A stretch of 64,000 nucleotides of DNA from Phycisphaeraceae bacterium (GTDB lineage: Bacteria; Planctomycetota; Phycisphaerae; Phycisphaerales; UBA1924): contig JAHBXF010000002.1 of the NCBI GenBank assembly GCA_019636615.1, forward strand, positions 1,738,001 through 1,802,000, given 5' to 3'. The notes under the pieces are model-generated. The model was not told the origin of the DNA and did not search any database. It saw only the letters and a list, made by a program, of their open reading frames with translations. Below, in pieces: positions 43,251-54,285 of this stretch. Numbering within the stretch: the stretch's first letter is position 1; the number at the start of each line of letters is the position of its first letter. The position numbers and the translations under genes were made by a program.

Positions 43251-43931
43251 ATGTCACGCATCGTCTCATCGCTCATCGGTCCCCGGGTTCCCGCGGCCGA
43301 ACTGCAATCACACACCGCTCGCTATCTCACCCCCACGCTGATCTTCATGGCCGCCAGGATCATGCTGCTCATCTCCATCTTCCTTCCCTACTGGCACATG
43401 GAACTCGACGCGCCGCAGTATCCCAACGGGCTCTTTCTCACAGCGCACGTCAACCACCTCTCGGGCGACGTGAAGGAGATCGACGGGCTCAACCACTACA
43501 TCGGCATGCGCCCCCTCGGTGAGGCCGCCGCCTTCGAGCGTGCGGCTTCGATCTGGGTGATCATCGCCATGGTCCTGCTTGTCGAGGGCGCGGCCTTTGT
43601 GCACAGCAGGTGGGCGGTGCTCCTGGCTCTTCCCGCCGTGACGTTCCCGGTGGCCTTCATCGCCGATCTCTACTTCTGGATGCGCACCTTCGGGCTCAGC
43701 CTCGACCCCGACGCCCCGCTCTCTTCTTCGGTGAAGCCCTTTGTGCCCACGGTCATCGGTGAAGGGGGCATCGGCCAGTTCAAGACCTACGCCGAGTTCG
43801 GAAGCGGGTACTGGTTCGCCGTTGCGTGCGCGGGGCTCACCATCGTGGGCTTCTACTTCCACCGGCGTGCGTACAAGCCGCTTTTCGACCGCATTCGTCA
43901 ATCGCGGTTGATGGCAGGGGGTGCCCCGTGA
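43251..43931 (+). CDS. Four-helix membrane protein of clade II nos clusters
   Basis: 226 aa with four predicted membrane helices (~30-48, 97-117, 122-142, 190-208). Between helices 1 and 2 is a periplasmic loop with YPNGLFLTAHVNHLSGDVKE, a DGLNHYIGM motif and a following FERAASIW helix start, a pattern I associate with clade II nos operons. Several His and acidic residues in the loop could bind copper. It holds the place of nosB in Wolinella-type clusters. Its TGA overlaps the nosD GTG. Function is unproven. Confidence 0.75.
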   Translation: MSRIVSSLIGPRVPAAELQSHTARYLTPTLIFMAARIMLLISIFLPYWHMELDAPQYPNGLFLTAHVNHLSGDVKEIDGLNHYIGMRPLGEAAAFERAASIWVIIAMVLLVEGAAFVHSRWAVLLALPAVTFPVAFIADLYFWMRTFGLSLDPDAPLSSSVKPFVPTVIGEGGIGQFKTYAEFGSGYWFAVACAGLTIVGFYFHRRAYKPLFDRIRQSRLMAGGAP

Positions 43932-45388
43932 CACGCGTAGCGAAGTATCTTGCACTCTCCGCGTGGATGATGCTCGCGGTGACCGCCGCCCAGGGCCAGA
44001 GCGGCGAGCACGCCGAGCCTGCATCGCCCGCACGAACCCTGATGCCCGTGCGCGAACTGGGGCCCATCGGCAGAGCCATCGCCGCCGCCGCGCCGGGCGA
44101 AACCATCGAGATCGGCCCCGGGGTCTACCGCGAGCATGTCCGCATCGACAAGCCGGTGACCCTGGTCGGACGCGGGATGCCTGTGATCGACGGCGGCGGC
44201 GCCGGCGACATCGTGGAGATCACAGCGCCCGACGTCACCATCCGCGGGTTCGTGATCCGCAACACCGGCACAGACCTTGACAAGGAGAACGCGGCGCTGC
44301 GGGCGCTGGCCCCAAGAACGACGATCGAGAACTCGGTCTTTGAAAACATCCTCTTCGGCATCGACATGCGCGAAGCCCCCGGGAGCATCATCCGCGGGAA
44401 CAGGATCGGCGGCAAGAAACTGGACATCGCGCGCCGTGGCGACGGCCTGCGCCTGTGGCGCTCCGACAGAGCCATCATCGAGAACAACGTCATCCACGAC
44501 GGACGCGATGCGATTCTCTGGTACAGCACCGGGGTCACGGTGCGCGGCAACACGTCGTACGACTGCCGTTACGGCCTGCACCTGATGTTCAGCGACGATA
44601 TCACCATCGAGGAGAATGTCTTCAGGGGCAACTCCGTAGGGATCTACATCATGTACAGCGCGGGTGTCGAAGTGCACCGCAACCGCCTGGTGCGCAACCG
44701 CGGCCCGAGCGGCTACGGCCTCGGGCTGAAGGAAGCCGATCGTTACTCGGTGAGCGAGAACCTGGTGGCCGGCAACCGGGTGGGCATCTACATCGACGGC
44801 TCGCCGTTCACCGACGCGAAGCCCGCGGTGTTCACGCGCAACACGATCGCGCACAACGACGTGGGAATCACCTTTCTGCCCTCGGCCAAGGGCAACGAGT
44901 TGTACACGAATAACTTCATCGACAACATCGACCAGGTCGCGGTGGCCGGGCGGGGGAATCTCGACGCCAACCGATTCTGGAAGGGCGACGGGGGAAACTT
45001 CTGGAGCGACTACACAGGCTACGACCAGAACAGAGACGGCATCGGCGACTTCGTGCACGAGTCGTACACCCTCTTCGAGAACATGATGGACAAGCAGCCG
45101 CGGCTGCGTCTCTTCTTGTTCAGCCCGGCGCAGCAGGCCGTTGAGTTTGTCGGGCGGGCCATGCCGGCCGTGCGCCCCGAACCCAAGTTCACCGATGAAG
45201 TGCCCCTGATGTCGCCGGTCGTCATCCGCCACGACTTGAGGGCAGAACCCGCGGACATCGCCGGCCTCGCAGGCACGGGCGTCATGATGCTGGCGGTGGG
45301 CATCGGCCTGGTCGCCGCGGCAGCGCCCGCCGCGACGCGGCGCAGGGCAGAAACACCCGGGAACCTCGCCGGGAAGGAACTCACATGA
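43928..45388 (+). CDS. nosD: NosD, periplasmic beta-helix protein for CuZ assembly
   Basis: 486 aa. Needed, with NosFY, for sulfide/copper-site assembly in NosZ. The GTG at 43928 overlaps the preceding stop (GTGA); the signal peptide is VTRVAKYLALSAWMMLAVTA. The body is a right-handed parallel beta-helix with repeated CASH-type turns (GDIVEITAPDVTIRGFVIRN, GLHLMFSDDITIEENVFRGN). A C-terminal helix (GLAGTGVMMLAVGIGLVAAA) may anchor it to the membrane, unlike most NosD. Confidence 0.93.
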   Translation: MTRVAKYLALSAWMMLAVTAAQGQSGEHAEPASPARTLMPVRELGPIGRAIAAAAPGETIEIGPGVYREHVRIDKPVTLVGRGMPVIDGGGAGDIVEITAPDVTIRGFVIRNTGTDLDKENAALRALAPRTTIENSVFENILFGIDMREAPGSIIRGNRIGGKKLDIARRGDGLRLWRSDRAIIENNVIHDGRDAILWYSTGVTVRGNTSYDCRYGLHLMFSDDITIEENVFRGNSVGIYIMYSAGVEVHRNRLVRNRGPSGYGLGLKEADRYSVSENLVAGNRVGIYIDGSPFTDAKPAVFTRNTIAHNDVGITFLPSAKGNELYTNNFIDNIDQVAVAGRGNLDANRFWKGDGGNFWSDYTGYDQNRDGIGDFVHESYTLFENMMDKQPRLRLFLFSPAQQAVEFVGRAMPAVRPEPKFTDEVPLMSPVVIRHDLRAEPADIAGLAGTGVMMLAVGIGLVAAAAPAATRRRAETPGNLAGKELT

Positions 45389-46278
45389 TCACCATCTCCC
45401 ATCTCACCAAGCGGTTCGGCAGGGCGGTCGCGGTTGATGATGCATCGCTGCGCATCGACGCGGGCGACAGCGTGGCCCTCTGGGGCGCGAACGGCGCGGG
45501 CAAGTCAACGCTGATCCGTTGCGTGCTCGGGCTGCTCCGCTATTCTGGTGTTGTGAACGTCGGCGGGCATGACGTGGCCCGCAGGGGCAAGCCCGCGCGC
45601 ATGTGCATCGGCTATGTGCCGCAGGAACTGGGCTTTTACGACGACCTGCGCGTTGCCGAGGCGGTGCGTTTCTTCGCCGCGCTCAAGGGGCTGCGCGTGC
45701 CATCAACAGACAGCGTGCTCGCGACCGTCGGCCTTGTCGGCCACGACCACAAGCGCATCCGCGAACTCTCGGGCGGCATGAAGCAACGGCTCGCGCTGGC
45801 CATCGCGATGCTCGGAGACCCGCCCGTGCTTGTGCTCGACGAGGTCACCGCCAGCCTGGACGCCTGCGGGCGCAGCGAGTTTGTCTCGCTCCTTGCCCGC
45901 CTCTCGGGCTCGGGCCGAACCATGCTCTTCGCCTCACACAGAGTCGAGGAGGTCGCCTCGCTGGCCAGGCGTGTCGTCACGATGGACCGCGGACGCATCA
46001 CCTCGGTCGTGCCCGCCGCGGAGTTCGCGGCCAGCGCCACCGGAGGGGCGGTGCTTCACCTGATGCTGTCGCCGTCGGTGCGCGAGCACGCCATCCTTCA
46101 ACTCCGCGCCGAGGGCTTCGCGGCATCGCTCAACGGAGTGGGCGTGCTCGTCCGCGTCTCGCCCGAACGCAAAGCCGCGCCCTTCCGCGTGCTCGCCGAC
46201 GCGCGAATCAGAGTCGACGACTTCGAGATGCTCTCGGGCGATCACGCCCGCACCCACAGCGTGGAGGACCAATCATGA
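45385..46278 (+). CDS. nosF: NosF, ABC transporter ATP-binding protein
   Basis: 297-aa ATPase that powers NosY for CuZ maturation. Walker A GANGAGKST (residues ~34-42), signature LSGGMKQR, Walker B VLVLDEVTA and the H-loop SHRVEEVA. The C-terminal ~75 residues form the extra domain typical of NosF-type ATPases. ATG overlaps the nosD TGA (ATGA). Confidence 0.93.
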   Translation: MITISHLTKRFGRAVAVDDASLRIDAGDSVALWGANGAGKSTLIRCVLGLLRYSGVVNVGGHDVARRGKPARMCIGYVPQELGFYDDLRVAEAVRFFAALKGLRVPSTDSVLATVGLVGHDHKRIRELSGGMKQRLALAIAMLGDPPVLVLDEVTASLDACGRSEFVSLLARLSGSGRTMLFASHRVEEVASLARRVVTMDRGRITSVVPAAEFAASATGGAVLHLMLSPSVREHAILQLRAEGFAASLNGVGVLVRVSPERKAAPFRVLADARIRVDDFEMLSGDHARTHSVEDQS

Positions 46279-47168
46279 CCGCTCTTTCTCAGGCCGCCTG
46301 CACGACCTCACCCCGCGCATGCGACGCGCCACCGCCGGGCATGATCCGCAACACACTCACGATCGCCGGCCGCGAACTGCGCGAGTCCATCCGCAGCCGC
46401 TGGTTTGTCCTTTACACCCTTGCTTTCGCCGCGCTGGGGCTCGCGGTGTCGTACGTCTCGGCCACCGGCGCCGGGGGCGCTGGCCTTTCCGGCTTTGGCA
46501 GGACGACCGCCGGCCTGGTCAACCTTGTGCTTCTCGTGGTGCCGCTCATGGCGTTGACATCGGGCGCCGGGTCCATCGCCTCTGACCGTGAACGGGGCAT
46601 GCTGCAATACCTGCTCGCGCAGCCGGTTTCCAGATGGGAGGTGCTCCTGGGCAAGTTCGTCGGCCTCGCCGGCACGCTCCTGGCTTGCATCTGCCTGGGC
46701 ATGGGCGCCTGCGCGGCGGTGCTGGCGTGGAAAGGGCAAGCCACGCGGCCCGAGAGCATCATCTGGCTCGCTGGGCTTTCTTTCTCGCTTGCTTTGTGCA
46801 TGCTCTCCATAGGCATGCTCATCTCGGTCCTGGCGCGCAAGGCGGCGGTCGCCGTCGGCACCGCGATCTTCGTCTGGCTCATGCTCGTCTTCGTCACAGA
46901 CCTCGGCCTGATGGCCGGCGCCATGGCGATGCGGCTGCGCATCGAAGAGCTCTTCGCCCTCTCGCTGGTGAACCCGCTCCAGGTCTTCAAAATGTGGTCG
47001 CTCTTCTCGGTCGAGGCCTCGCTCGATGTCCTGGGGCCCGCGGGGCTCTACGCGACCGAAGAACACGGCCAACGCCTGCATCTGATCTTTGCCGGCTGCA
47101 CAGCCGCGTGGGGCCTCGCCGCGCTCGCGGCGGCCGGCGTCGTCTTCTCCCGGAGGTCGCCGTGCTGA
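46275..47168 (+). CDS. nosY: NosY, ABC transporter permease
   Basis: 297-aa permease with about six membrane helices. IAGRELRESIRSRWFVLYT is the cytoplasmic start of NosY/GldF-like permeases; SGAGSIASDRERGMLQYLLA is the coupling-helix region contacting NosF. The ATG overlaps the nosF stop (ATGA). Together NosFY moves a sulfur-containing or copper species for CuZ. Confidence 0.93.
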   Translation: MTALSQAACTTSPRACDAPPPGMIRNTLTIAGRELRESIRSRWFVLYTLAFAALGLAVSYVSATGAGGAGLSGFGRTTAGLVNLVLLVVPLMALTSGAGSIASDRERGMLQYLLAQPVSRWEVLLGKFVGLAGTLLACICLGMGACAAVLAWKGQATRPESIIWLAGLSFSLALCMLSIGMLISVLARKAAVAVGTAIFVWLMLVFVTDLGLMAGAMAMRLRIEELFALSLVNPLQVFKMWSLFSVEASLDVLGPAGLYATEEHGQRLHLIFAGCTAAWGLAALAAAGVVFSRRSPC

Positions 47169-47662
47169 AGTTCATCATGTCTTGTGTTTCTCTCTGGGCC
47201 TGCGCCCTGTTCATCAACGGCTGCGGACCCCGCACGCTGGACGGCCCCCCGAACCTACGGCTCGGCCGCGACGAGTGCGCCGAGTGCGGCATGCTCATCA
47301 ACGAGGACCGCTGCTCCAGCGCGTTCGTCGTGGAGATCCAGGGAGTGCAGGAATACGCGATGTTCGACGACATCGGCTGCATGCTCGACTTCGAACACTG
47401 GAAGCAGAAGCCCGGCGACGTGATCCGCGGCTATGTGCATGATCACACCTCCAGGGCGTGGGTTCCTGCTCACGAGGCCCACTATGTCTTCGCCAACCCC
47501 GACAGTCTGCAGACCCCGATGGGGTCGGGCATCGTCGCCTTCGGCACGCGAGCCGCGGCGGACGAATGCGCGTCACGCCACGCGGGCGAGGTCTTGAACT
47601 ATGAACGGCTGACGAAGGCACGCCGCGCATGGATGGAAGCCCGCTTCGGCAAGGGCGATTGA
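47162..47662 (+). CDS. nosL: NosL, copper chaperone lipoprotein
   Basis: 166 aa; delivers Cu(I) to apo-NosZ. GTG 47162 overlaps the nosY stop by 7 bp; the signal is LKFIMSCVSLWACALFINGC with lipobox. Copper-binding region CAECGMLINEDRCSSAFV supplies Cys and Met; the C-terminal domain has MGSGIVAFGTRAAADECAS. Last of the core nos genes. Confidence 0.93.
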   Translation: MLKFIMSCVSLWACALFINGCGPRTLDGPPNLRLGRDECAECGMLINEDRCSSAFVVEIQGVQEYAMFDDIGCMLDFEHWKQKPGDVIRGYVHDHTSRAWVPAHEAHYVFANPDSLQTPMGSGIVAFGTRAAADECASRHAGEVLNYERLTKARRAWMEARFGKGD

Positions 47663-47711
47663 CTTTGCACCCCCACACCCTGTGTCGCACGCCGGCACAC
47701 CGGAGGCACCC

Positions 47712-48515
47712 ATGGAACTGCTGATCGACGGCACGCGCACGGTTGGTTCTCTCGCGGCGGATCACCCCGAGTTCATCCCGATCTTTGATCGGCTGGGGAT
47801 CGACTACTGCTGCCACGGCTCACGGTCACTCGCGCACGCCTGCGAGCACGCCGGGGTGCACACCGAGGCGACGATCGCGCAACTGGCCGCGGCGCGTCCG
47901 CTTCCCGCCATGGTTGATTCGACCGACTGGCGGCGTGCGAGCATGTCCGACCTGGCGGACCATATCGAGAAGACACACCACGTGCTCGTGGCTGACCTTT
48001 TCGACAGGCTCGAATCTGTGCTGCCCCGTGTGGTGCAGTCGCACGCCCCGCACCATCCCTGGCTGCTCGAACTCGCCGACGTTGTCTCGTCGCTGCGTCA
48101 CGAGATGCTCGATCACATGCAGAGGGAAGAGCGGGTGCTCTTCCCCTGGTTGCGTGCGCTCGAAGAGGGTTCCGTCTATGACTCCCAGCCGCACGCGAGC
48201 GTCATCCGGCCGATCGAAGGCATGGTACATGACCACGTCGAAGTCTCGCTCGCGCTGACCAGAATCCGCCAACTCACCTCCGGGTACGCCGTGCCCAAAG
48301 ACGCGTGCGGCTCGTTCGCCGTGGTCATAGACCTGCTCCACAGGCTTGACTCCGACACCCGCGTGCACATCCACAAAGAGAACAACATCCTTTTCCCGGC
48401 CGGTGTCGCGGCAGAAGCCGCCCGCTTGGCCGGGGGGCGTCCTGCGTCATGCTCGTGCCACGGGTCAACGCCGACATGCGGCTCAGGCACGCCGCGCCGC
48501 GGAGACAGAACGTGA
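47712..48515 (+). CDS. ric: Iron-sulfur cluster repair di-iron protein (Ric/YtfE/ScdA)
   Basis: 267-aa protein that repairs Fe-S clusters damaged by nitric oxide. N-terminal ScdA_N domain with FDRLGIDYCCHGSRSL (CC motif), then a hemerythrin-like di-iron domain with spaced histidines (EKTHHVLV, RHEMLDHMQREERVLFP, MVHDHVEV, RVHIHKENNILFP). A Cys-rich tail (ASCSCHGSTPTCGSG) is unusual. ATG 47712 chosen. Its place right after nosL fits a need for NO protection. Overlaps the CopD-like gene by 1 bp. Confidence 0.92.
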   Translation: MELLIDGTRTVGSLAADHPEFIPIFDRLGIDYCCHGSRSLAHACEHAGVHTEATIAQLAAARPLPAMVDSTDWRRASMSDLADHIEKTHHVLVADLFDRLESVLPRVVQSHAPHHPWLLELADVVSSLRHEMLDHMQREERVLFPWLRALEEGSVYDSQPHASVIRPIEGMVHDHVEVSLALTRIRQLTSGYAVPKDACGSFAVVIDLLHRLDSDTRVHIHKENNILFPAGVAAEAARLAGGRPASCSCHGSTPTCGSGTPRRGDRT

Positions 48516-48973
48516 TGTACGAGTTCTTCGTCGCCATGCACGTTTTCGCCGCGGCGGTGTGGACCGGGGGGCACGTGGCCCCGGCGGCGATGCACATCAA
48601 CGACTCGACCCGGATCGCGTCGTTCGAGCAAACTTTCAGCAATGTCGCGCTCACCTCGCTGGCCGTGCTCACGCTCACCGGGGTGGCGCTCGCGGCGTAC
48701 TGGCTGGGACGGATGAACCGCCTCCTTGACCTGAGCCATCAGGTTTCACGCATGGTCAGCCTGAAACTGATCCTGCTCGAGGTGACGGCTGTGCTGGGCT
48801 GGCGCGCATACCACTTGGCTCTGCCCCGGCTCACCGGCGGGCGGCTTGGCTCGTTCGCACTCTACGCCTGGGCGGTTACCGGCGTTTCGTCGATCATGCT
48901 GCTGACTGGCGTGACGATCCGGACCGGCGGAATCGTTCCGAGCGATTCAGACGGGTTGTGGATAACGTGGTAG
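48515..48973 (+). CDS. CopD-like four-helix membrane protein
   Basis: 152 aa with four membrane helices. EFFVAMHVFAAAVWTGGHVA matches helix 1 of CopD/DUF2214-type proteins, with two His (in MHVF and GGHV) placed to bind heme or copper; a further His (LSHQVSR) and HLALP follow. Coupled to ric (GTGATG at 48512-48517). Function unknown; copper uptake or heme-copper sensing for the nos system is possible. Confidence 0.65.
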   Translation: MYEFFVAMHVFAAAVWTGGHVAPAAMHINDSTRIASFEQTFSNVALTSLAVLTLTGVALAAYWLGRMNRLLDLSHQVSRMVSLKLILLEVTAVLGWRAYHLALPRLTGGRLGSFALYAWAVTGVSSIMLLTGVTIRTGGIVPSDSDGLWITW

Positions 48974-48984
48974 ACTTCTCCGGT

Positions 48985-49003
48985 ATGGGAACGGACATCC
49001 CAT
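48985..49003. promoter_or_regulatory. Inverted repeat before the Rrf2 gene
   Basis: ATGGGA (48985-48990), 7-bp spacer, TCCCAT (48998-49003), 38 bp upstream of the Rrf2 start codon. It could be the autoregulatory site of that regulator; no NsrR or IscR consensus match was seen. Confidence 0.35.
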
Positions 49004-49040
49004 CACACCAATGACGGCCGACGACCGGCGCGGAGCACCC

Positions 49041-49496
49041 ATGATCTCCCAGACCATCGAATACGCACTTCGGGCCATGATCTATCTCTCCAGCCTCGCG
49101 CCCGGCGTGGCCTCGAACAGCGAATCCATCGCCGCGCGAACCAAAGTACCGCACGGTTACCTGTCGAAAGTGCTCAGGGACCTTGTCGTCGCGGAACTGG
49201 TCTCTTCTCAGCGCGGCCCGAACGGCGGCTTTTCCCTCGCCAAACCCGCGAGCGAGATCTCCATGCTCGATATCGTCAACGCGGTTGACGGCATCCAACG
49301 CATCAGGCGCTGCCCGCTGGGCAACCCCGCCCACATCGACCTCTGCCCCCTCCACCGCCGACTGGATAATGCCCTCGCGGCCATCGAGCAGGACTTCGCC
49401 CAGACCACGCTGGCCGAGGTCCTCGAAACAAACTCAAAGTCGGGACGCCAGTGCCAAAGCCTGGTCGCCCCCACAGTCAAGGGCAAGAAAGCCTGA
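49041..49496 (+). CDS. Rrf2-family transcriptional regulator (NsrR-like)
   Basis: 151 aa. Winged helix MISQTIEYALRAMIYLSSLA with the GGFSLAKP wing; the cluster-binding segment RRCPLGNPAHIDLCPLHRRL has two Cys 11 residues apart, whereas NsrR/IscR normally use three Cys; an additional Cys is near the C-terminus (GRQCQSL). An Fe-S cluster sensing NO or redox is plausible. ATG 49041 is used. The position after nosL-ric supports control of this operon by NO. Confidence 0.87.
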   Translation: MISQTIEYALRAMIYLSSLAPGVASNSESIAARTKVPHGYLSKVLRDLVVAELVSSQRGPNGGFSLAKPASEISMLDIVNAVDGIQRIRRCPLGNPAHIDLCPLHRRLDNALAAIEQDFAQTTLAEVLETNSKSGRQCQSLVAPTVKGKKA

Positions 49497-49526
49497 GTAT
49501 CGCCGCCCGCCGAGGGAGCTCTCGCC

Positions 49527-50183
49527 GTGATCGATGAACTGTTGACGTCGCTTCTGGTTACGCGTGACCTGCCCGATCCGCCGCCTCCCGACCCGTTGCC
49601 CCTGCTGAAAGTGTGGTATGAAGAGGCCCGCGCCTGCGGGAAGTACGACGACTTCAACGCGATGAGCCTCGCGACCGCCACGGCCGCGGGCGTTCCCTCG
49701 GTGCGCGTCGTCCTGTGCAAATCGATCGATCACGAATCAGCCAGGGTCGTCTTTTTCACGAACTACGAGAGTAGAAAGGGGCGTGAACTCGCCTCAAACC
49801 CGCGCGCCGCCGCGGTCTTTCACTGGCCCCACGCCAAGAGACAGGTTCGCATCGAGGGCGCGGTGGAGCGTGTCACGCCCGAAGAGAGCGATGCCTATTT
49901 CGCCACCCGGCCGCTCCTCTCCCGCATCGGGGCGCATGTCAGCCCGCAGAGCAGGCCCATCAAGTCACGCTCCGACATCATCAAGGCCGCGAAAGCCTTC
50001 GCCGGCCAACTCGTCACCGGCGAGTCGATCAAACGCCCAGACTGGTGGGGAGGGTTCGCCATCAACATCACGGCGGTTGAACTCTGGTCTTCACGCGAAG
50101 CGCGGCTGCACCATCGCATCCGCTGGCAGAGAGAAGGAACCACGCTCCCCGCGCGCTGGACCAGCGACCTGCTCGCCCCCTAA
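49527..50183 (+). CDS. pdxH: Pyridoxamine 5'-phosphate oxidase
   Basis: 218-aa FMN enzyme that oxidises pyridoxamine/pyridoxine phosphate to pyridoxal phosphate. FMN-binding SVRVVLCKSID and FFTNYESRKGRELASNPRAA, then the C-terminal dimerisation domain with RIRWQREGTTLPARWTSDLLAP (Arg that binds PLP, LxP end). Starts with GTG 49527, 8 bp after GGGAG. It follows the Rrf2 gene by 30 bp; the link is probably positional only. Confidence 0.95.
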   Translation: MIDELLTSLLVTRDLPDPPPPDPLPLLKVWYEEARACGKYDDFNAMSLATATAAGVPSVRVVLCKSIDHESARVVFFTNYESRKGRELASNPRAAAVFHWPHAKRQVRIEGAVERVTPEESDAYFATRPLLSRIGAHVSPQSRPIKSRSDIIKAAKAFAGQLVTGESIKRPDWWGGFAINITAVELWSSREARLHHRIRWQREGTTLPARWTSDLLAP

Positions 50184-50193
50184 CCCGGGCGGC

Positions 50194-51678
50194 CTATTCG
50201 TCTGTAGGCTTGCCGAAGAGCAACCCCAGATAGGGTTCGTGCTCTTTCCGGCAGAAGACGTACACAAAGTCGCCGGCCTTGAGTTCGGTATTCCCGCGTG
50301 CCGCGAGCAGGTGATCACCCCTCACCACCAGAATCGCCGCCGAGCCGTCGGGGAAGTTGACCTCCGAGAGCCTCGCGTCGCAGACCGCCAGCGAACTGTC
50401 GATGAAGTACACGCGGATCTCGCCGTCCAGGCGGCACAGCGAGTTCATCTCCAAGCCCGCGGCGGGCGTCGGCGGCAGCGGCACGTTGAGTTTCAGATAT
50501 TTCGTCAGCGGAAGAATGCTCGCCCCGGGCACGATCGCGCTGACAACCACGATAAAAAAAACGATGTGGAAGATGCGCTCAGACCCATCAATCCCCGCCA
50601 TCACCGGGAAGGTCGCCAGCACGATGGGCACCGCCCCGCGCAGCCCCACCCACCCAACACACGCGATCTCCTTCAGCGGCCAACGGAACGGCAGCAGGCA
50701 GAGCGCCACGATCAACGGGCGCGCGATGAAGGCCAGGGCGAGCCCCAGGGCAAGCCCCACCAGCGCAACGGGCGCGAGTTTGCTCGGGAAGACCAGCAGC
50801 CCGAGCATGAGGAACATCGACACCTGGCACATCCACGCGATCGCGTCGTGCACACGGGCCAGGCCGGACTTATAGGGCAACGGGCTGTTCCCGAGCACCG
50901 CCGCGGCGGCGAAGACGGCCAGGAAACCGCTGCCGTTCGCCACGGTGCCCGCGCCGAACGCGATGAACGCCGATGCCAGCGTCACAACCGGGTAGAGGCC
51001 GCCGGTCTTAAACCGTGAACGCCCGAGCAGAAACCGCGTGGCGTACCCCACCGCCACGCCCACCACGCCGCCGATCACCAGTTGCAGCGGAACACCCACA
51101 AGAAGCGCGCTTGCCGAGAATGTGCCTCCCCGGATCGCTTCGATCGCCGCGACTGTCAGGATGACCGCCATCGGATCGTTGATGCACGACTCAACCTCGA
51201 TCGTGGCCCCGACTTTCTGCTTCAGGCGGATGCTGCCCCCCCGCAGCACCGCGAAGACCGCAGCCGCGTCGGTCGATGACACGATGACGCCGATCAGGAT
51301 CGCCTCTGTCCACGGCAGCCCCATGAGCCTGGCAAAGAGCGCGAGCAACCCCGCCGTTCCCGCGACGCCCACGGTGGCCAATATCCCCGCCGGCGCGGCC
51401 GTTCGTCGGATGGCCGTCCACGACGTATTCAGACCGCCATCAAAGAGAATCAAGACAAGGGCGATCGTGCCAAGGCGGAAGGCCACGGCGTAGTTGTCAA
51501 AGGCCACGCCCCCGAGCCCCTCGGAACCCCCGAGCATGCCGAGCAGGAGGAAGATCAGCACCACGGGCACGCCGGCACGGTCGAGCGTGCGGGTGAAGAG
51601 CACGCAGAAGGCCATCAACGCCCCGAAAACAACGAGGAGCAGGGCCGTCGCGTGTGGTTCGTTCAGTGCGGGTGCCAT
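50194..51678 (-). CDS. CPA1-family cation/proton antiporter with RCK_C/TrkA_C domain
   Basis: 494-aa antiporter (K+/H+ or Na+/H+, NhaP2/CvrA type). About twelve membrane helices; the ion-site region is VSSTDAAAVFAVLRGG and EVESCINDPMAVILT (ND motif of CPA1). From ~residue 410 a cytoplasmic TrkA_C domain (LPPTPAAGLEMNSLCRLDGE, then DSSLAVCDARLSEVN) would bind nucleotide or ligand for gating. Shorter than E. coli NhaP2 (578 aa), lacking its C-terminal CorC-like part. Converges with pdxH across 10 bp. Confidence 0.88.
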   Translation of the reverse strand: MAPALNEPHATALLLVVFGALMAFCVLFTRTLDRAGVPVVLIFLLLGMLGGSEGLGGVAFDNYAVAFRLGTIALVLILFDGGLNTSWTAIRRTAAPAGILATVGVAGTAGLLALFARLMGLPWTEAILIGVIVSSTDAAAVFAVLRGGSIRLKQKVGATIEVESCINDPMAVILTVAAIEAIRGGTFSASALLVGVPLQLVIGGVVGVAVGYATRFLLGRSRFKTGGLYPVVTLASAFIAFGAGTVANGSGFLAVFAAAAVLGNSPLPYKSGLARVHDAIAWMCQVSMFLMLGLLVFPSKLAPVALVGLALGLALAFIARPLIVALCLLPFRWPLKEIACVGWVGLRGAVPIVLATFPVMAGIDGSERIFHIVFFIVVVSAIVPGASILPLTKYLKLNVPLPPTPAAGLEMNSLCRLDGEIRVYFIDSSLAVCDARLSEVNFPDGSAAILVVRGDHLLAARGNTELKAGDFVYVFCRKEHEPYLGLLFGKPTDE

Positions 51679-51972
51679 TCGGGGAGTGATTATGGCCGCC
51701 TCACTATGCCCGGACGACGCATTGGGGGGCGCAGATGCTTGTATCCGGCCCGCGTTGTTCGGCTACTACACTCCCGTGGACAGGGGGGTCGGGCTCACAT
51801 CCCTCAGGGCTTGGTGTGGTCTGCGCCGGATTGAACGAATCCGAGGGACCGCAGCGCACCCTGCGGGGTTCGGGTGTCTGTCTGGTATGGCGGCGGTATC
51901 GTTGTGCGCCGATATGGCGCAGAGATCCGACGGGTTCGAGGAATCACTCACGTGCTTGGAAGCCCCGAAGAC

Positions 51973-54285
<2,313 letters not shown>

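Noticed and set aside
45603..46274. Upstream extension of nosY in another frame over nosF
   Set aside because: It overlaps nosF, which has complete ABC motifs; the nosY start at 46275 forms the usual ATGA overlap.
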